NCBI RefSeq assembly: GCF_004358425.1
Contig: NZ_CP037948.1
Span: forward strand, 1,798,001-1,862,000
Origin: Qipengyuania sediminis
GTDB taxonomy: Bacteria; Pseudomonadota; Alphaproteobacteria; Sphingomonadales; Sphingomonadaceae
DNA: 64,000 nucleotides
Reading direction: 5' to 3'
Made by a program: the position numbers and the translations under genes
Notes under the pieces: generated by a model
Databases searched by the model: none
Seen by the model: the letters and a program-made list of their open reading frames with translations, nothing else
Told to the model about the DNA's origin: nothing
Shown here: positions 9,102 through 17,398 of the stretch, piece after piece
How positions within the stretch are numbered: position 1 is the stretch's first letter
Layout of the letters: every line of letters starts with the position of its first letter

Positions 9102-9318
9102 CTGGACAGGATCCGGTCGATAACCTATATGGCTTGTTATGTCAGATTTGGTTTGCGAAAAAGGTTATCGCTGCGCGGTGGCAGGTGTCGCTTTCGTGTA
9201 ACCTTTGCCGGAAGGACCATCCGTCGATCACGTTGAAGGCACGGCGGCTGTCGGCTAGGCCCGCTGGGCGAGGGGCCCCTTAACCCGGAGTCCCCAAAGT
9301 AGCACTTTCGAGGGTTTC

Positions 9319-10062
9319 ATGGCCGGCCATTCCAAGTTCAAGAATATCATGCACCGCAAGGGCGCGCAGGACAAGAAACGCTCGGCGATGTTCTCCAAGC
9401 TTTCCAGAGAGATAACTGTCGCGGCCAAGATGGGGATGCCCGATCCCGACATGAACCCCCGGCTGCGCCTGGCAGTCAATGCGGCCAAGGCGCAGTCGAT
9501 GCCCAAGGACAATATCCAGCGCGCGATCGACAAGGCAAGCATGGCCGGCGGCGAGGATTACGAGGAGGTGCGCTACGAAGGCTATGGCCCCGGCGGCGTG
9601 GCGCTGATCGTCGAGGCGCTGACCGACAACCGCAACCGCACTGCCACCAATGTCCGCACCGCCTTCAGCAAGAACGGCGGCAACCTCGGGAGCGAAGGCT
9701 CGGTCAGCCATGGCTTCGAACGGCTCGGACTGATCGAATACCCGGCGGGCGCTGGCGACGAGGACAAGGTGCTCGAAGCCGCGATCGAGGCTGGGGCCGA
9801 GGATGTCGAAAGCAGCGCGGAAGGTCACGCGATCTGGACCGCCGCCGATGCGCTGCACGAGGTTGCCGGCACGCTCGAAAAGACCCTGGGCGAGGCGGAA
9901 GGCGTCAAGCTCGCCTGGAAGCCTACCGTCACCGTGGCCATGGACGAAGCAGGCGCAGCGACTCTCCTCAAGCTGGTCGATACGCTCGACGACGACGACG
10001 ACGTCCAGACCGTCTGGGGCAATTATGACATCGCCGACGAGGTGATGGAGAAGCTGGGCTGA
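9319..10062 (+). CDS. yebC: YebC/PmpR family protein
   Basis: Probable transcriptional regulator/translation factor of the YebC (TACO1) family, 247 residues, normal length. The N-terminus is diagnostic: [20 protein letters not shown], then [20 protein letters not shown] and [20 protein letters not shown]. YebC-type proteins bind DNA as regulators in some species and relieve ribosome stalling at proline runs in others. Immediately followed by ruvC with a 4-base overlap, the usual alphaproteobacterial yebC-ruvC order, so the two are probably co-expressed. Confidence 0.96.
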   Translation: MAGHSKFKNIMHRKGAQDKKRSAMFSKLSREITVAAKMGMPDPDMNPRLRLAVNAAKAQSMPKDNIQRAIDKASMAGGEDYEEVRYEGYGPGGVALIVEALTDNRNRTATNVRTAFSKNGGNLGSEGSVSHGFERLGLIEYPAGAGDEDKVLEAAIEAGAEDVESSAEGHAIWTAADALHEVAGTLEKTLGEAEGVKLAWKPTVTVAMDEAGAATLLKLVDTLDDDDDVQTVWGNYDIADEVMEKLG

Positions 10063-10526
10063 TCATTCTCGGCCTCGACCCTTCGCTGTCCTCGACGGGT
10101 TGGGGAGCGATCCGGGCCGAGGGGAGCCGCCTCACCCATATCGCCAATGGGCAGGTGACCACCGATCCCAAGGCGCCCATGCCGGAACGGCTCGCCATGC
10201 TTCATGCGGGGGTGGCAACAGTGATCGCGGCGCACCTGCCGGACCGCGCCGCGGCGGAGGAGATCTTCGTCAACAGGAACCCGCAGTCGACGCTGAAGCT
10301 CGCGCAGGCGCGCGGGGCGGTCCTCGCCGCTTGCGGAGCCGCCGGGCTCACCGTGCGCGAACACGCGGCGCGCTTCGTGAAGCAGGCGGTGACCGGCACC
10401 GGCGGGGCGGACAAGTCGCAGGTCCAGGCCATGGTCAAGGTGCTGCTCCCCGGCGTGACGCTGGCCGGTGCCGATGCCGCCGACGCGCTCGCGGTCGCGA
10501 TTGCCGAAGCGCATCTGCGGCCTTGA
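10059..10526 (+). CDS. ruvC: Crossover junction endodeoxyribonuclease RuvC (CTG start)
   Basis: Holliday-junction resolvase, 155 residues. It carries the acidic tetrad of the family: Asp in [12 protein letters not shown], Glu in [12 protein letters not shown], and the two Asp of [12 protein letters not shown]. The conserved N-terminus MIILGLDPS would require the start at 10059, which is CTG. No ATG, GTG or TTG lies between the upstream in-frame stop (10026) and this motif; the next ATG (10155) would delete the first catalytic Asp. GGAG at 10047-10050 is ideally spaced for CTG, which overlaps the yebC stop as CTGA. Translational coupling with a non-canonical start is the likely explanation; ATC/ATT at 10062/10065 are less likely. 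Confidence 0.9.
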   Translation: MIILGLDPSLSSTGWGAIRAEGSRLTHIANGQVTTDPKAPMPERLAMLHAGVATVIAAHLPDRAAAEEIFVNRNPQSTLKLAQARGAVLAACGAAGLTVREHAARFVKQAVTGTGGADKSQVQAMVKVLLPGVTLAGADAADALAVAIAEAHLRP

Positions 10527-10571
10527 CCCAAGCCTCCTATTCCTGTCCCTAGCGCGCCGGGGGGTGGTCGC

Positions 10572-10919
10572 GTGACGATCGAACTATTCGGCATCGCCAA
10601 TTGCGATAGCGTGAAACGCGCGCGCGCCTGGCTGGGTGGGCGCGGAAAGGCTTACAGCTTCCACGATTACAAGCGCGAAGGCGTCAGCCCCGCCCGGCTC
10701 GCGCAATGGGCGGACGTGGCGGGGTGGGAGGCACTGCTCAACACGCGCGGCACTACGTGGCGCAAGCTGACCCAAGCCGACCGTGACGATATAACCCGGG
10801 ACAAGGCGCTTGCGCTGATGGCGGCGCATCCGAGCCTCATCAAGCGGCCCGTGATCGCGCATTCTGGCGGGGTGCTGGTCGGTTTCGACCCCGCCCGCTG
10901 GGCCGCGGCGCTGGACTGA
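10572..10919 (+). CDS. ArsC/Spx/YffB family reductase-like protein
   Basis: Thioredoxin-fold protein of the ArsC/Spx family (115 residues), closest in pattern to YffB. It opens with the strand MTIELFGIANCDSVKRARAWL: the single N-terminal Cys (NCD) replaces a CxxC pair, as in YffB. The domain continues with HDYKREGVSPARLAQW, LLNTRGTTWRKL and LIKRPVIAHSGG. YffB-type proteins are poorly characterised, glutathione-dependent candidates rather than true arsenate reductases. One base separates its stop from the pnuC start, suggesting a shared transcript. Confidence 0.87.
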   Translation: MTIELFGIANCDSVKRARAWLGGRGKAYSFHDYKREGVSPARLAQWADVAGWEALLNTRGTTWRKLTQADRDDITRDKALALMAAHPSLIKRPVIAHSGGVLVGFDPARWAAALD

Positions 10920-10920
10920 C

Positions 10921-11496
10921 GTGACGGACCCGCTGGAGCTTGCCGCCGTCGCTTTCGGCCTCGCCAATATCACGCTGCTGGTGCGGCGGAGCATCTGGAA
11001 CTTCCCCTTCGGCATCTGCATGGTGACGCTCTATTTCGCCATCTTCTGGCGCCAGCGGCTCTATGCCGAGGCCGGGCTGCAGGTCTTCTTCGCGCTGGTG
11101 AACATCTATGGCTGGCGCTTGTGGGCCCGCGCGGGGGGCGCGCAGGAACCGGTCGCCGTGGGCTGGATGGGCGGGAGCGCGCGTATCGCGTGCCTCGGTT
11201 TCATCGCGGTGGCGGCACTCACGCTGGGTGCAAGCCTCGACCGCTGGACCGACGCGGCGATGCCCTTTCCCGATGCCGCCATCGCTGCCGCCAGCATCGC
11301 CGCGCAGTTCCTCCTCTCCTTCCGCCGCATCGAGAACTGGGTGCTGTGGATCGCCATCGATGTCGGCGCGATCGCGCTGTACATCGCGCGCGACCTTCAC
11401 CTTACCGCGGGGCTCTATGCGGCCTTCCTCGTGCTCTCGGTGATGGGCCTCAGGCAATGGATCGCGGCTGCGACCCCGAAGGAGAGCGAGGCATGA
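10921..11496 (+). CDS. pnuC: Nicotinamide riboside transporter PnuC
   Basis: Inner-membrane facilitator of 191 residues with about six to seven helices; PnuC proteins move nicotinamide riboside (or related vitamins) down a gradient that is maintained by phosphorylation inside. Typical segments: WNFPFGICMVTLYF, RLYAEAGLQVFF, VNIYGWRLW near the middle, RRIENWVLWIAIDVGAIALY and GLYAAFLVLSVMGLRQW at the end. It starts at GTG 10921. Its stop overlaps the next gene (ATGA), a NadR-type kinase, which fits nicotinamide riboside as the substrate. Confidence 0.92.
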   Translation: MTDPLELAAVAFGLANITLLVRRSIWNFPFGICMVTLYFAIFWRQRLYAEAGLQVFFALVNIYGWRLWARAGGAQEPVAVGWMGGSARIACLGFIAVAALTLGASLDRWTDAAMPFPDAAIAAASIAAQFLLSFRRIENWVLWIAIDVGAIALYIARDLHLTAGLYAAFLVLSVMGLRQWIAAATPKESEA

Positions 11497-12032
11497 GAGT
11501 GTGCTTCCACGGTGCTGAAAGCACGGGCAAGACGACTCTGGCGGAAAAGCTCGCCGCCGAGTTCGGCGCGCCGCTGGTCGGGGAATACGGCCGCACCTAT
11601 GCCGAGACCATCGATACCAATTTCCGCGTCACCGATCTGACCGCGATCGCCGCGCGCCAGAACCGGCTGATGCGCGAAGCCTGCGCCGGCAATCCCCCGC
11701 TCGTCCTGCTCGACACCGACCCGCTGATGACCGCGGCCTGGTCCGAGATGCTGTTCGGCTACGCGCCCAGCGTCCTCTTCGGCTACGACAAGGCGGAGTG
11801 CTACCTGCTGTTCGAGCCCGACGTCCCCTTCGTGGAGGATGGCACCCGCTTCTTCGGCAGCGCGGACGAACGCGCGCGTTTCGCGGCCCTGGCGGAAGAC
11901 ATGCTGGTGCGCGCCGGGGTCGGCTTCGTGCGCATCGGCGGGCGGTGGGAGAAGCGCGAGGAGAAGGCCCGAGCGGCGATCGCGGCGGCGGTCGGCTCGG
12001 CCAGTCGCACAACCTTCAAAAATCGCACCTAA
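11493..12032 (+). CDS. NadR-like nicotinamide riboside kinase (AAA/P-loop)
   Basis: P-loop NTPase of 179 residues. Walker A is GAESTGKTTLAEKL at residues 7-20. It continues with VGEYGRTYAE, ARQNRLMREA and LLDTDPLMTAAW, the order seen in the C-terminal ribosylnicotinamide kinase domain of NadR. The NMN adenylyltransferase and DNA-binding domains of enterobacterial NadR are absent. With PnuC just upstream (4-base overlap) the inferred job is to trap imported nicotinamide riboside as NMN for NAD salvage. Confidence 0.88.
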   Translation: MRVCFHGAESTGKTTLAEKLAAEFGAPLVGEYGRTYAETIDTNFRVTDLTAIAARQNRLMREACAGNPPLVLLDTDPLMTAAWSEMLFGYAPSVLFGYDKAECYLLFEPDVPFVEDGTRFFGSADERARFAALAEDMLVRAGVGFVRIGGRWEKREEKARAAIAAAVGSASRTTFKNRT

Positions 12033-12042
12033 ACCTTCACCA

Positions 12043-13077
12043 ATGCGCTTGATCTTCGTCCTGCTTCTCGCCGCGCTCGCTCATTCGGCATCCGCCACAG
12101 CGTCCCCGCTGGTGATCGCGCATCGCGGGGCGAGCGGCGAACGGCCCGAGCATACGCTTGCCGCCTATGAGCGGGCCATCGATCAAGGCGCGGATTACAT
12201 CGAGCCCGATCTGGTCGCGACCAAGGATCTGGTGCTGATCGCGCGGCACGAAACCGACCTGTCGGACACCACCGATATCGCCGCGCGGCCCGAGTTCGCC
12301 GGGCGCAAGCGGACCAGGGATATCGAAGGGCGGCTGGTCACCGGCTGGTTCGCCGAAGACCTGACGCTTGCCGAGATACGCACTCTGCGCGCGAAGGAGC
12401 GGCTGCCCGCGCTGCGCCCGTCGAACGCTCGCTTCGACGGGCTCTACGCCGTGCCGACCTTCACCGAGGTCGTGACCCTGGTCCGCGCCAAGGAGGCGGA
12501 GACGGGGCGGCGCATCGGGCTTTACCCCGAGCTCAAGCACCCCACGCTGTTGCTAGAGCAGAGCGGGATCGACATGGTCGATCTGCTCGCCACCGCGCTT
12601 CGCAAGGAGGGTCTGGCCGATCCGGACGATCTCGTATTCGTCCAGTCCTTCGAAGTCGAACCGCTGCGGCGGCTCGACCGCTTGATCGGAGTGCCGCTGA
12701 TCCAGCTCTTGGCGGCCGAAGGTGGCCCCTACGATCGCAATGGCGTCGGCTACGCCGAGATGGCGACCCCCGCCGGTCTCGCCGAGATCGCGCGCTATGC
12801 CGACGGCATCGGCCCCGCGCTCGCACTGGTGCTCAAGCCCGACGGCAGTGCCACCCCGCTGGTCCGCGCGGCTCGAGACGCGGGAATGAAGGTCCATGCC
12901 TGGACGGTGCGGAAAGAGAACGCTTTCTTCCCGCCCGCGCTCCAGACCCAGGGCGGGCCCGCGGCGCGCGGCGATATTGCGGGCTTGATACGGCAGCTCA
13001 CCGCTGCGGGGGTGGACGGGGTCTTTACCGACGATCCGGCGCTGGTGGTGTCGCTGGTCCGGGCCCCGCCGCGCTAG
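12043..13077 (+). CDS. Glycerophosphodiester phosphodiesterase, periplasmic
   Basis: GDPD-fold enzyme of 344 residues that cleaves glycerophosphodiesters to glycerol-3-phosphate and an alcohol. Residues 1-20 are a signal peptide (LIFVLLLAALAHSASA). The active-site stretch is VIAHRGASGERPEHTL (catalytic His, Arg), then ADYIEPDLVATKD (Glu/Asp metal ligands) and LIARHETDL (second His). Further on come YPELKHP and FVQSFEVE, and near the end KVHAWTVRKE and GVDGVFTDDP. Normal length for the periplasmic GlpQ type. The stop meets the converging small membrane gene at a GC-rich tract. Confidence 0.94.
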   Translation: MRLIFVLLLAALAHSASATASPLVIAHRGASGERPEHTLAAYERAIDQGADYIEPDLVATKDLVLIARHETDLSDTTDIAARPEFAGRKRTRDIEGRLVTGWFAEDLTLAEIRTLRAKERLPALRPSNARFDGLYAVPTFTEVVTLVRAKEAETGRRIGLYPELKHPTLLLEQSGIDMVDLLATALRKEGLADPDDLVFVQSFEVEPLRRLDRLIGVPLIQLLAAEGGPYDRNGVGYAEMATPAGLAEIARYADGIGPALALVLKPDGSATPLVRAARDAGMKVHAWTVRKENAFFPPALQTQGGPAARGDIAGLIRQLTAAGVDGVFTDDPALVVSLVRAPPR

Positions 13078-13320
13078 CCCCCCTCCCCCCGCGCCTGCGC
13101 GCCGCTGCGTGGTCGCTCGGCAGATCGACATCATCGCCCAGTACCCCGCGGGGATAAGCGCGAGCCAGGCGGGCACGCCGGAAAGGTAGAGGCCGAACGA
13201 GAACAGCGCCCGCATCGCCACCATCGAGATGCCCTGCGTCACCAGCCACAGCCTCAGCGCCGTGCCGATCTCGCCCGGCGTGCGATCGGCAAGGCAGCGC
13301 CAGCCGGGTGGCACCAGCAT
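13074..13320 (-). CDS. Small membrane protein, probable frame slip at a G tract
   Basis: From ATG 13320 the frame reads MLVPPGWRCLADRTPGEIG then a hydrophobic helix pair (WLVTQGISMVAMRALFSFG, YLSGVPAWLALIPAGYWAM) and MSICRATTQRRAGAGGGG. At this point the minus strand has GGGGGGAGGGGGG. As given the frame runs on for another ~175 codons wholly antisense to the GDPD gene, which is implausible. One G fewer would end it at TAG (13074-13076). So the true product is probably ~80 residues and the tract is either phase-variable or a base-count error. The function is unknown. It lies 30 bp after ubiG, probably in its transcript. Confidence 0.55.
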
Positions 13321-13350
13321 GGCGAGCCTCCGGCGAGGGATCGAGGGCGG

Positions 13351-14079
13351 TTACGCCCGCCGGGCAGCGAGAATGATGTTGAGCCGCATATCGTCCGAGA
13401 GATGGAGGCCCCTGGTGGCCGAGAAGGCGATCCCGCGCATGGTTTCGACGGCCAGCCCGGCATCGCCAAGCAGTCCCGTCAGCTCGTCCGGGGTGACGAA
13501 ATCGTGCCAGTCATGCGTGCCGCGCGGCACCATTCCCAGCGCCTCGGCCGCGCCCACCAGCAGCGCGCGGCTCGCGGCGGTGCGGTTGGGAGTCGAAAGC
13601 ACCAGCAGGCCATTTGTTTCGAGCCGCGCGGCAAGCGCGGCAAGGAAGGCAGGCTTGTCGGCGACATGCTCGAGCACCTCCATGCTGGTGACGAGATCGA
13701 ACCGTCCCTGCGGGACCGCGGCCAGCTCGCCCGCATGATAGGATATCGAAAGGCCCATGGCCGCCGCGTGATCGCGCGCGACCGCAATGCTGTCTTCAGC
13801 CGCGTCCACCCCGGTGACCGACGCGCCGAGCCGCGCCAGCGGTTCGGTGAGCAGACCCGCGCCGCATCCGACATCGAGCGCGCTTTTGCCCGCGAGCGGG
13901 TTACGGTTCCCGCTGTCGATGCTCCAATGCCGGTCGATTGCTGAACGAATGAAACCCAATCGCACCGGATTGAGCCGATGAAGCATCGCGCTCGAACCCT
14001 TGGGGTCCCACCATTCGGCCGCCTGAGCGCCGAAATGCGCCGCCTCGCGGGGGCGGATGGTCGCGGTTGCATCGTTCAT
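13351..14079 (-). CDS. ubiG: Ubiquinone biosynthesis O-methyltransferase
   Basis: SAM-dependent methyltransferase (242 residues) that carries out both O-methylation steps in ubiquinone synthesis. The N-terminus has the family mark FGAQAAEWWDPKGSSAMLHR and NPVRLGFIR. The SAM site is LDVGCGAGLLTEPLARLGA with VTGVDAAEDSI. Post motif I is FDLVTSMEVLEHV, followed by TPNRTAASRALLVGAAEALG and GTHDWHDFVTPDEL. All features of UbiG are present and the length is normal. Confidence 0.96.
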   Translation of the reverse strand: MNDATATIRPREAAHFGAQAAEWWDPKGSSAMLHRLNPVRLGFIRSAIDRHWSIDSGNRNPLAGKSALDVGCGAGLLTEPLARLGASVTGVDAAEDSIAVARDHAAAMGLSISYHAGELAAVPQGRFDLVTSMEVLEHVADKPAFLAALAARLETNGLLVLSTPNRTAASRALLVGAAEALGMVPRGTHDWHDFVTPDELTGLLGDAGLAVETMRGIAFSATRGLHLSDDMRLNIILAARRA

Positions 14080-14136
14080 GCCGCGACCCTAACAGCCGTG
14101 CCCCGGCACTACCAGCAAGGAGCGAGCGCGAAGCCT

Positions 14137-15423
14137 GTGGCCCGGATCGTGATGAAATTCGGCGGCACCAGCATGGCCGGGACCGAGCGCATCCGCCGCG
14201 TGGCGGGGCTGGTGCGGCGGCAAGCGGCGCCCAAGGAGGACGGGGCGGGCGACGAGGTGGCGGTCGTCGTCAGCGCCATGGCGGGGGAGACCGACCGGCT
14301 GGTGAATTTCTGCCGCGAGGCCAATGCTTCCTATGACCCCGCCGAATACGATGTCGTGGTCTCCTCGGGCGAACAGGTTACGAGCGGGCTCCTCGCCATC
14401 ACGCTGCAGGGGCTCGGGTGCAGGGCGCGCAGCTGGCTCGGCTGGCAGTTGCCGATCAGGACCGCGGAAGCCCATGCCAAGGCGCGCATCGCGGCGATCG
14501 ACGGCGCGGCGCTCGGCGCGGCCATGGCGGCGGGCGAGATCGCGGTCATTCCCGGCTTCCAGGGAGTCAGCGATGAGGGCCGGGTGACGACGCTCGGCCG
14601 TGGCGGATCGGACACCAGCGCGGTCGCGATCGCGGCGGCGGTCGGCGCGGACCGCTGCGACATCTACACCGACGTGGACGGGGTCTATACAACCGATCCG
14701 CGCATCGTCGCCAAGGCGCGGAAGCTCAAGGCCGTCACCTACGAAGAGATGCTCGAGCTCGCGAGCGTCGGCGCCAAAGTGCTGCAGACCCGCTCGGTCG
14801 GCCTCGCGATGAAGGAGGGGGTGCGCGTCCAGGTGCTTTCGAGCTTCACCAGTGACGAGGACGCCGCCGCCGATACGCTCCCCGGCACGCTGATCGTGTC
14901 GGAGGAGGAGATGAACCGCCTAGTGGAGGACGGCACCATGGAACGCCAGCTCGTGACCGGGATCGCGCACGACAAGAACGAGGCCAAGCTGATCCTGACC
15001 CGCGTGCCCGACCGACCAGGGGCGGTGGCGCATATCTTCGCGCCGCTTGCCGCGGCGCACATCAATGTCGATATGATCATCCAGAACGTCGGCCGCGACA
15101 AGGGCGAGACCGATGTGACCTTCACCGTGCCGCAGTCCGACCTGCCCCGCGCACAGGCGCTGCTCGAGGACAAGCGCGAGGAGATCGGTTTCGGCCGCAT
15201 CATCTCCGACAGCCGCATTGCCAAGATCAGCGTGGTGGGCGTGGGCATGAAGAGCCACGCAGGCGTCGCAGCAACGATGTTCCGGGCGCTCGCCGATCGC
15301 GGGATCAATATCCAGGCGATCTCTACCAGCGAGATCAAGGTGAGCGTGATGATCGACGAGGACGAGACCGAACTCGCGGTGCGGGTGCTCCACACCGCCT
15401 ATGGACTGGACGCGAAGGACTAG
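14137..15423 (+). CDS. lysC: Aspartate kinase
   Basis: Phosphorylates aspartate, the entry step to lysine, threonine and methionine. The catalytic domain starts IVMKFGGTSMAGTERIRR and contains SSGEQVTSGLLAI, VIPGFQG and the TTLGRGGSDTSAVA nucleotide site. Two C-terminal ACT domains follow (NEAKLILTRVPDRPGAVAHI and ISVVGVGMKSHAGVAA), so it is feedback-regulated, typically by Lys/Thr. I place the start at GTG 14137, giving VARIVMKFGG; the frame is open further upstream but only antisense to ubiG. AAGGAG at 14117-14122 is the nearest ribosome binding site, somewhat far. 428 residues. Confidence 0.95.
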   Translation: MARIVMKFGGTSMAGTERIRRVAGLVRRQAAPKEDGAGDEVAVVVSAMAGETDRLVNFCREANASYDPAEYDVVVSSGEQVTSGLLAITLQGLGCRARSWLGWQLPIRTAEAHAKARIAAIDGAALGAAMAAGEIAVIPGFQGVSDEGRVTTLGRGGSDTSAVAIAAAVGADRCDIYTDVDGVYTTDPRIVAKARKLKAVTYEEMLELASVGAKVLQTRSVGLAMKEGVRVQVLSSFTSDEDAAADTLPGTLIVSEEEMNRLVEDGTMERQLVTGIAHDKNEAKLILTRVPDRPGAVAHIFAPLAAAHINVDMIIQNVGRDKGETDVTFTVPQSDLPRAQALLEDKREEIGFGRIISDSRIAKISVVGVGMKSHAGVAATMFRALADRGINIQAISTSEIKVSVMIDEDETELAVRVLHTAYGLDAKD

Positions 15424-16214
15424 TTCTTCCCGCCCCCGGGCTCGGCCAGGCGGCGATGTATTTGCGCGACCACGCCATCGGGCAAGAGGTCGCCCATGAC
15501 GCGCTGGACCTTGTTCATGAACCCGCTCGTCACCTGCGTCGTGCCCGAGAGCAGCGCCTCGTAGCCGTCCTTCGCCACCTTGGCGGGATCGGCCTTGGAC
15601 TGTTCGCCGACCCGCGTGTCCGCCATGCCGGCGCGGTTGAAGAACTCGGTCTCGGTCGCGCCCGGCATCAGATTGGTGATGATGACGCCGGTGTCCTTCA
15701 GCTCTTCGGCCAGGCCCACGCAGAAATCGTCGATGAAGGCTTTTGTCGAATTGTAGACCAGCTGGAACGCGCCCGGCAGGTGGCCGGCAATCGACCCGGT
15801 TACGAGGATCCGCCCGGCGCCGCGCGTGCGCATGTCCTGGCCGACGCGGTGGATCAGCGCGACCGTGCCGGTGATATTGGTATGGATCACATGCGCGATC
15901 TGGCCCCATTGCTGATCGAGGAAGGCCCCGCCCTGGCCGTGTCCGGCATTGGCCATCAAGACATCGACCGGCTTGCCTCCTATCGCCGCGCTCAGCCGCT
16001 CGATCCCGTCTCGCGTGGCGAGATCGCCTTCTACGACAGCAACGGATGCCGCCCCTGCCGCCCGCACCGCTGCCTCAGCCTCGGACAGGTCGGTATCGGC
16101 GGCGAGGATCAGGTCGCAGCCGTCCTTCGCCGCCAGCTTCGCCAGTTCCAGCCCGATCCCTGTCGAAGCACCGGTGATGACAACGAGCCCGGAAAGCTTG
16201 TCGAGCTTGCTCAC
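15420..16214 (-). CDS. SDR family NAD(P)-dependent oxidoreductase
   Basis: Short-chain dehydrogenase of 264 residues starting at GTG 16214, which overlaps the stop of the alcohol dehydrogenase gene (GTGA). It has VVITGASTGIGLELA, VLMANAGHG (NAG motif), active-site Ser in ILVTGSIAGHLP, and YNSTKAF (Tyr/Lys). GVIITNLMPGATETEFF follows. The substrate is unknown; the neighbours (zinc alcohol dehydrogenase, SRPBCC protein) suggest a small oxidoreductase operon for a stress or detoxification role. Its stop overlaps the lysC stop by four bases. Confidence 0.9.
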   Translation of the reverse strand: MSKLDKLSGLVVITGASTGIGLELAKLAAKDGCDLILAADTDLSEAEAAVRAAGAASVAVVEGDLATRDGIERLSAAIGGKPVDVLMANAGHGQGGAFLDQQWGQIAHVIHTNITGTVALIHRVGQDMRTRGAGRILVTGSIAGHLPGAFQLVYNSTKAFIDDFCVGLAEELKDTGVIITNLMPGATETEFFNRAGMADTRVGEQSKADPAKVAKDGYEALLSGTTQVTSGFMNKVQRVMGDLLPDGVVAQIHRRLAEPGGGKN

Positions 16215-17398
16215 GCCGCCTTCTCCAGGCCGGGCTTCAGGACCACCTTGGTCCATTCGTTCTGCTCTTCCTTGAAGCATTTGTAGCCGCGCGCGGCCTC
16301 TTCGAGCGGCAGGCGATGCGAGATGAGGAAGGTGGTGTCGAGCTTGCCCTCCTCGATCATCGCCAAAAGCTTCGCCGTGTATTTCTGCACGTGAGTCTGG
16401 CCGGCTTTGATCTGCAGCCCCTTCTCCATCAGCGCCCCGGTCGGAAACTTGTCCGTCAACCCGCCGTAGACGCCCGGGATCGACACCTTGCCGCCGAAAC
16501 GCACCGCAAGCAGCGCCTGGCGCAGCGCGCCCGCGCGGTCGGCGCCGATGCCGATCCGCTGCTTCGCCGTGTCGATCATGTTGTCGAGCGCGAAGCCATG
16601 CGACTCCATGCCGACGGCGTCGATCACGGCGTCGACGCCGATCCCGCCTGACATCTCCATCAGCGCTTCGAGCACATTGGATTCGCGGAAGTTGACGATG
16701 TCTGCACCGAGCTTGCGGGCAAGTTCGAGGCGGTGGGGGAAATGATCGATTGCGATCACTTTCGCCGCGCCCATGGCGAGCGCCGACTGCACCGCGAACA
16801 GCCCGACCGGGCCGCACCCCCACACCGCCACCGTGTCGTCGGGCTGGATATCGGCGTTCTCCGCCCCCATCCATCCGGTCGGCAGGATGTCGGAGAGGAA
16901 CAGCACGGTGTCGTCGTCGAGGTGATCGGGAACGACGATCGGGCCGACGTCGCTGAAGGGGACGCGGACATATTCCGCCTGCCCGCCCGAATAACCGCCG
17001 GTGAGGTGCGAATAGCCGAACAAGCCCGACATCGGCTGCCCATAGAGCGCGGCTGAGGCGTCCGCCTTCTCAACCGGGTTCGAGTTGTCGCAGGCAGAGT
17101 ATTGCTGGACCTGGCAATGGAAGCAGGCGCCGCATGAAATGGTGAAGGGCACCACCACCCGCTGCCCCTTTTGCAGCGTGCTTTTCGGACCCGTCTCGAC
17201 CACCTCGCCCATAAACTCGTGGCCCAGAATATCGCCCGGTTTCAGCCCGGGGATCACCCCGTCGTAGAGGTGAAGGTCGCTGCCGCATATCGCGGTGCTG
17301 GTGATGCGGATGATCGCGTCGCGCGGGTTTATGATCTCGGGATCGTCCACGGTATCGACGCGGACATCCTGCGTGCCGTGCCAGGTCAGGGCTCTCAT
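16211..17398 (-). CDS. Zinc-dependent alcohol dehydrogenase
   Basis: Medium-chain dehydrogenase (395 residues) resembling glutathione-independent formaldehyde dehydrogenases and threonine dehydrogenase-like proteins. Catalytic zinc ligands: Cys in AICGSDLHLYDG and HE in LGHEFMGEV. Structural zinc site: CGACFHCQVQQYSAC, four Cys. NAD-binding Rossmann: VAVWGCGPVGLFAVQSALA. The mid-region GYSHLTGGYSGGQAEYVRVP is typical of this clade. It starts at ATG 17398, overlapping the SRPBCC gene stop (ATGA), and is followed by an SDR with another overlap, so the three form one operon. Confidence 0.93.
   Translation of the reverse strand: MRALTWHGTQDVRVDTVDDPEIINPRDAIIRITSTAICGSDLHLYDGVIPGLKPGDILGHEFMGEVVETGPKSTLQKGQRVVVPFTISCGACFHCQVQQYSACDNSNPVEKADASAALYGQPMSGLFGYSHLTGGYSGGQAEYVRVPFSDVGPIVVPDHLDDDTVLFLSDILPTGWMGAENADIQPDDTVAVWGCGPVGLFAVQSALAMGAAKVIAIDHFPHRLELARKLGADIVNFRESNVLEALMEMSGGIGVDAVIDAVGMESHGFALDNMIDTAKQRIGIGADRAGALRQALLAVRFGGKVSIPGVYGGLTDKFPTGALMEKGLQIKAGQTHVQKYTAKLLAMIEEGKLDTTFLISHRLPLEEAARGYKCFKEEQNEWTKVVLKPGLEKAA

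Noticed and set aside
9112..9168. ATAACC ... GGTTAT inverted bases upstream of yebC
   Set aside because: Only six bases with a long spacer; too weak for an operator or insertion-sequence end.
12553..13073. Long continuation of the small membrane protein frame antisense to the GDPD gene
   Set aside because: Fully antisense to a well supported enzyme and explained by one extra G in a homopolymer tract.
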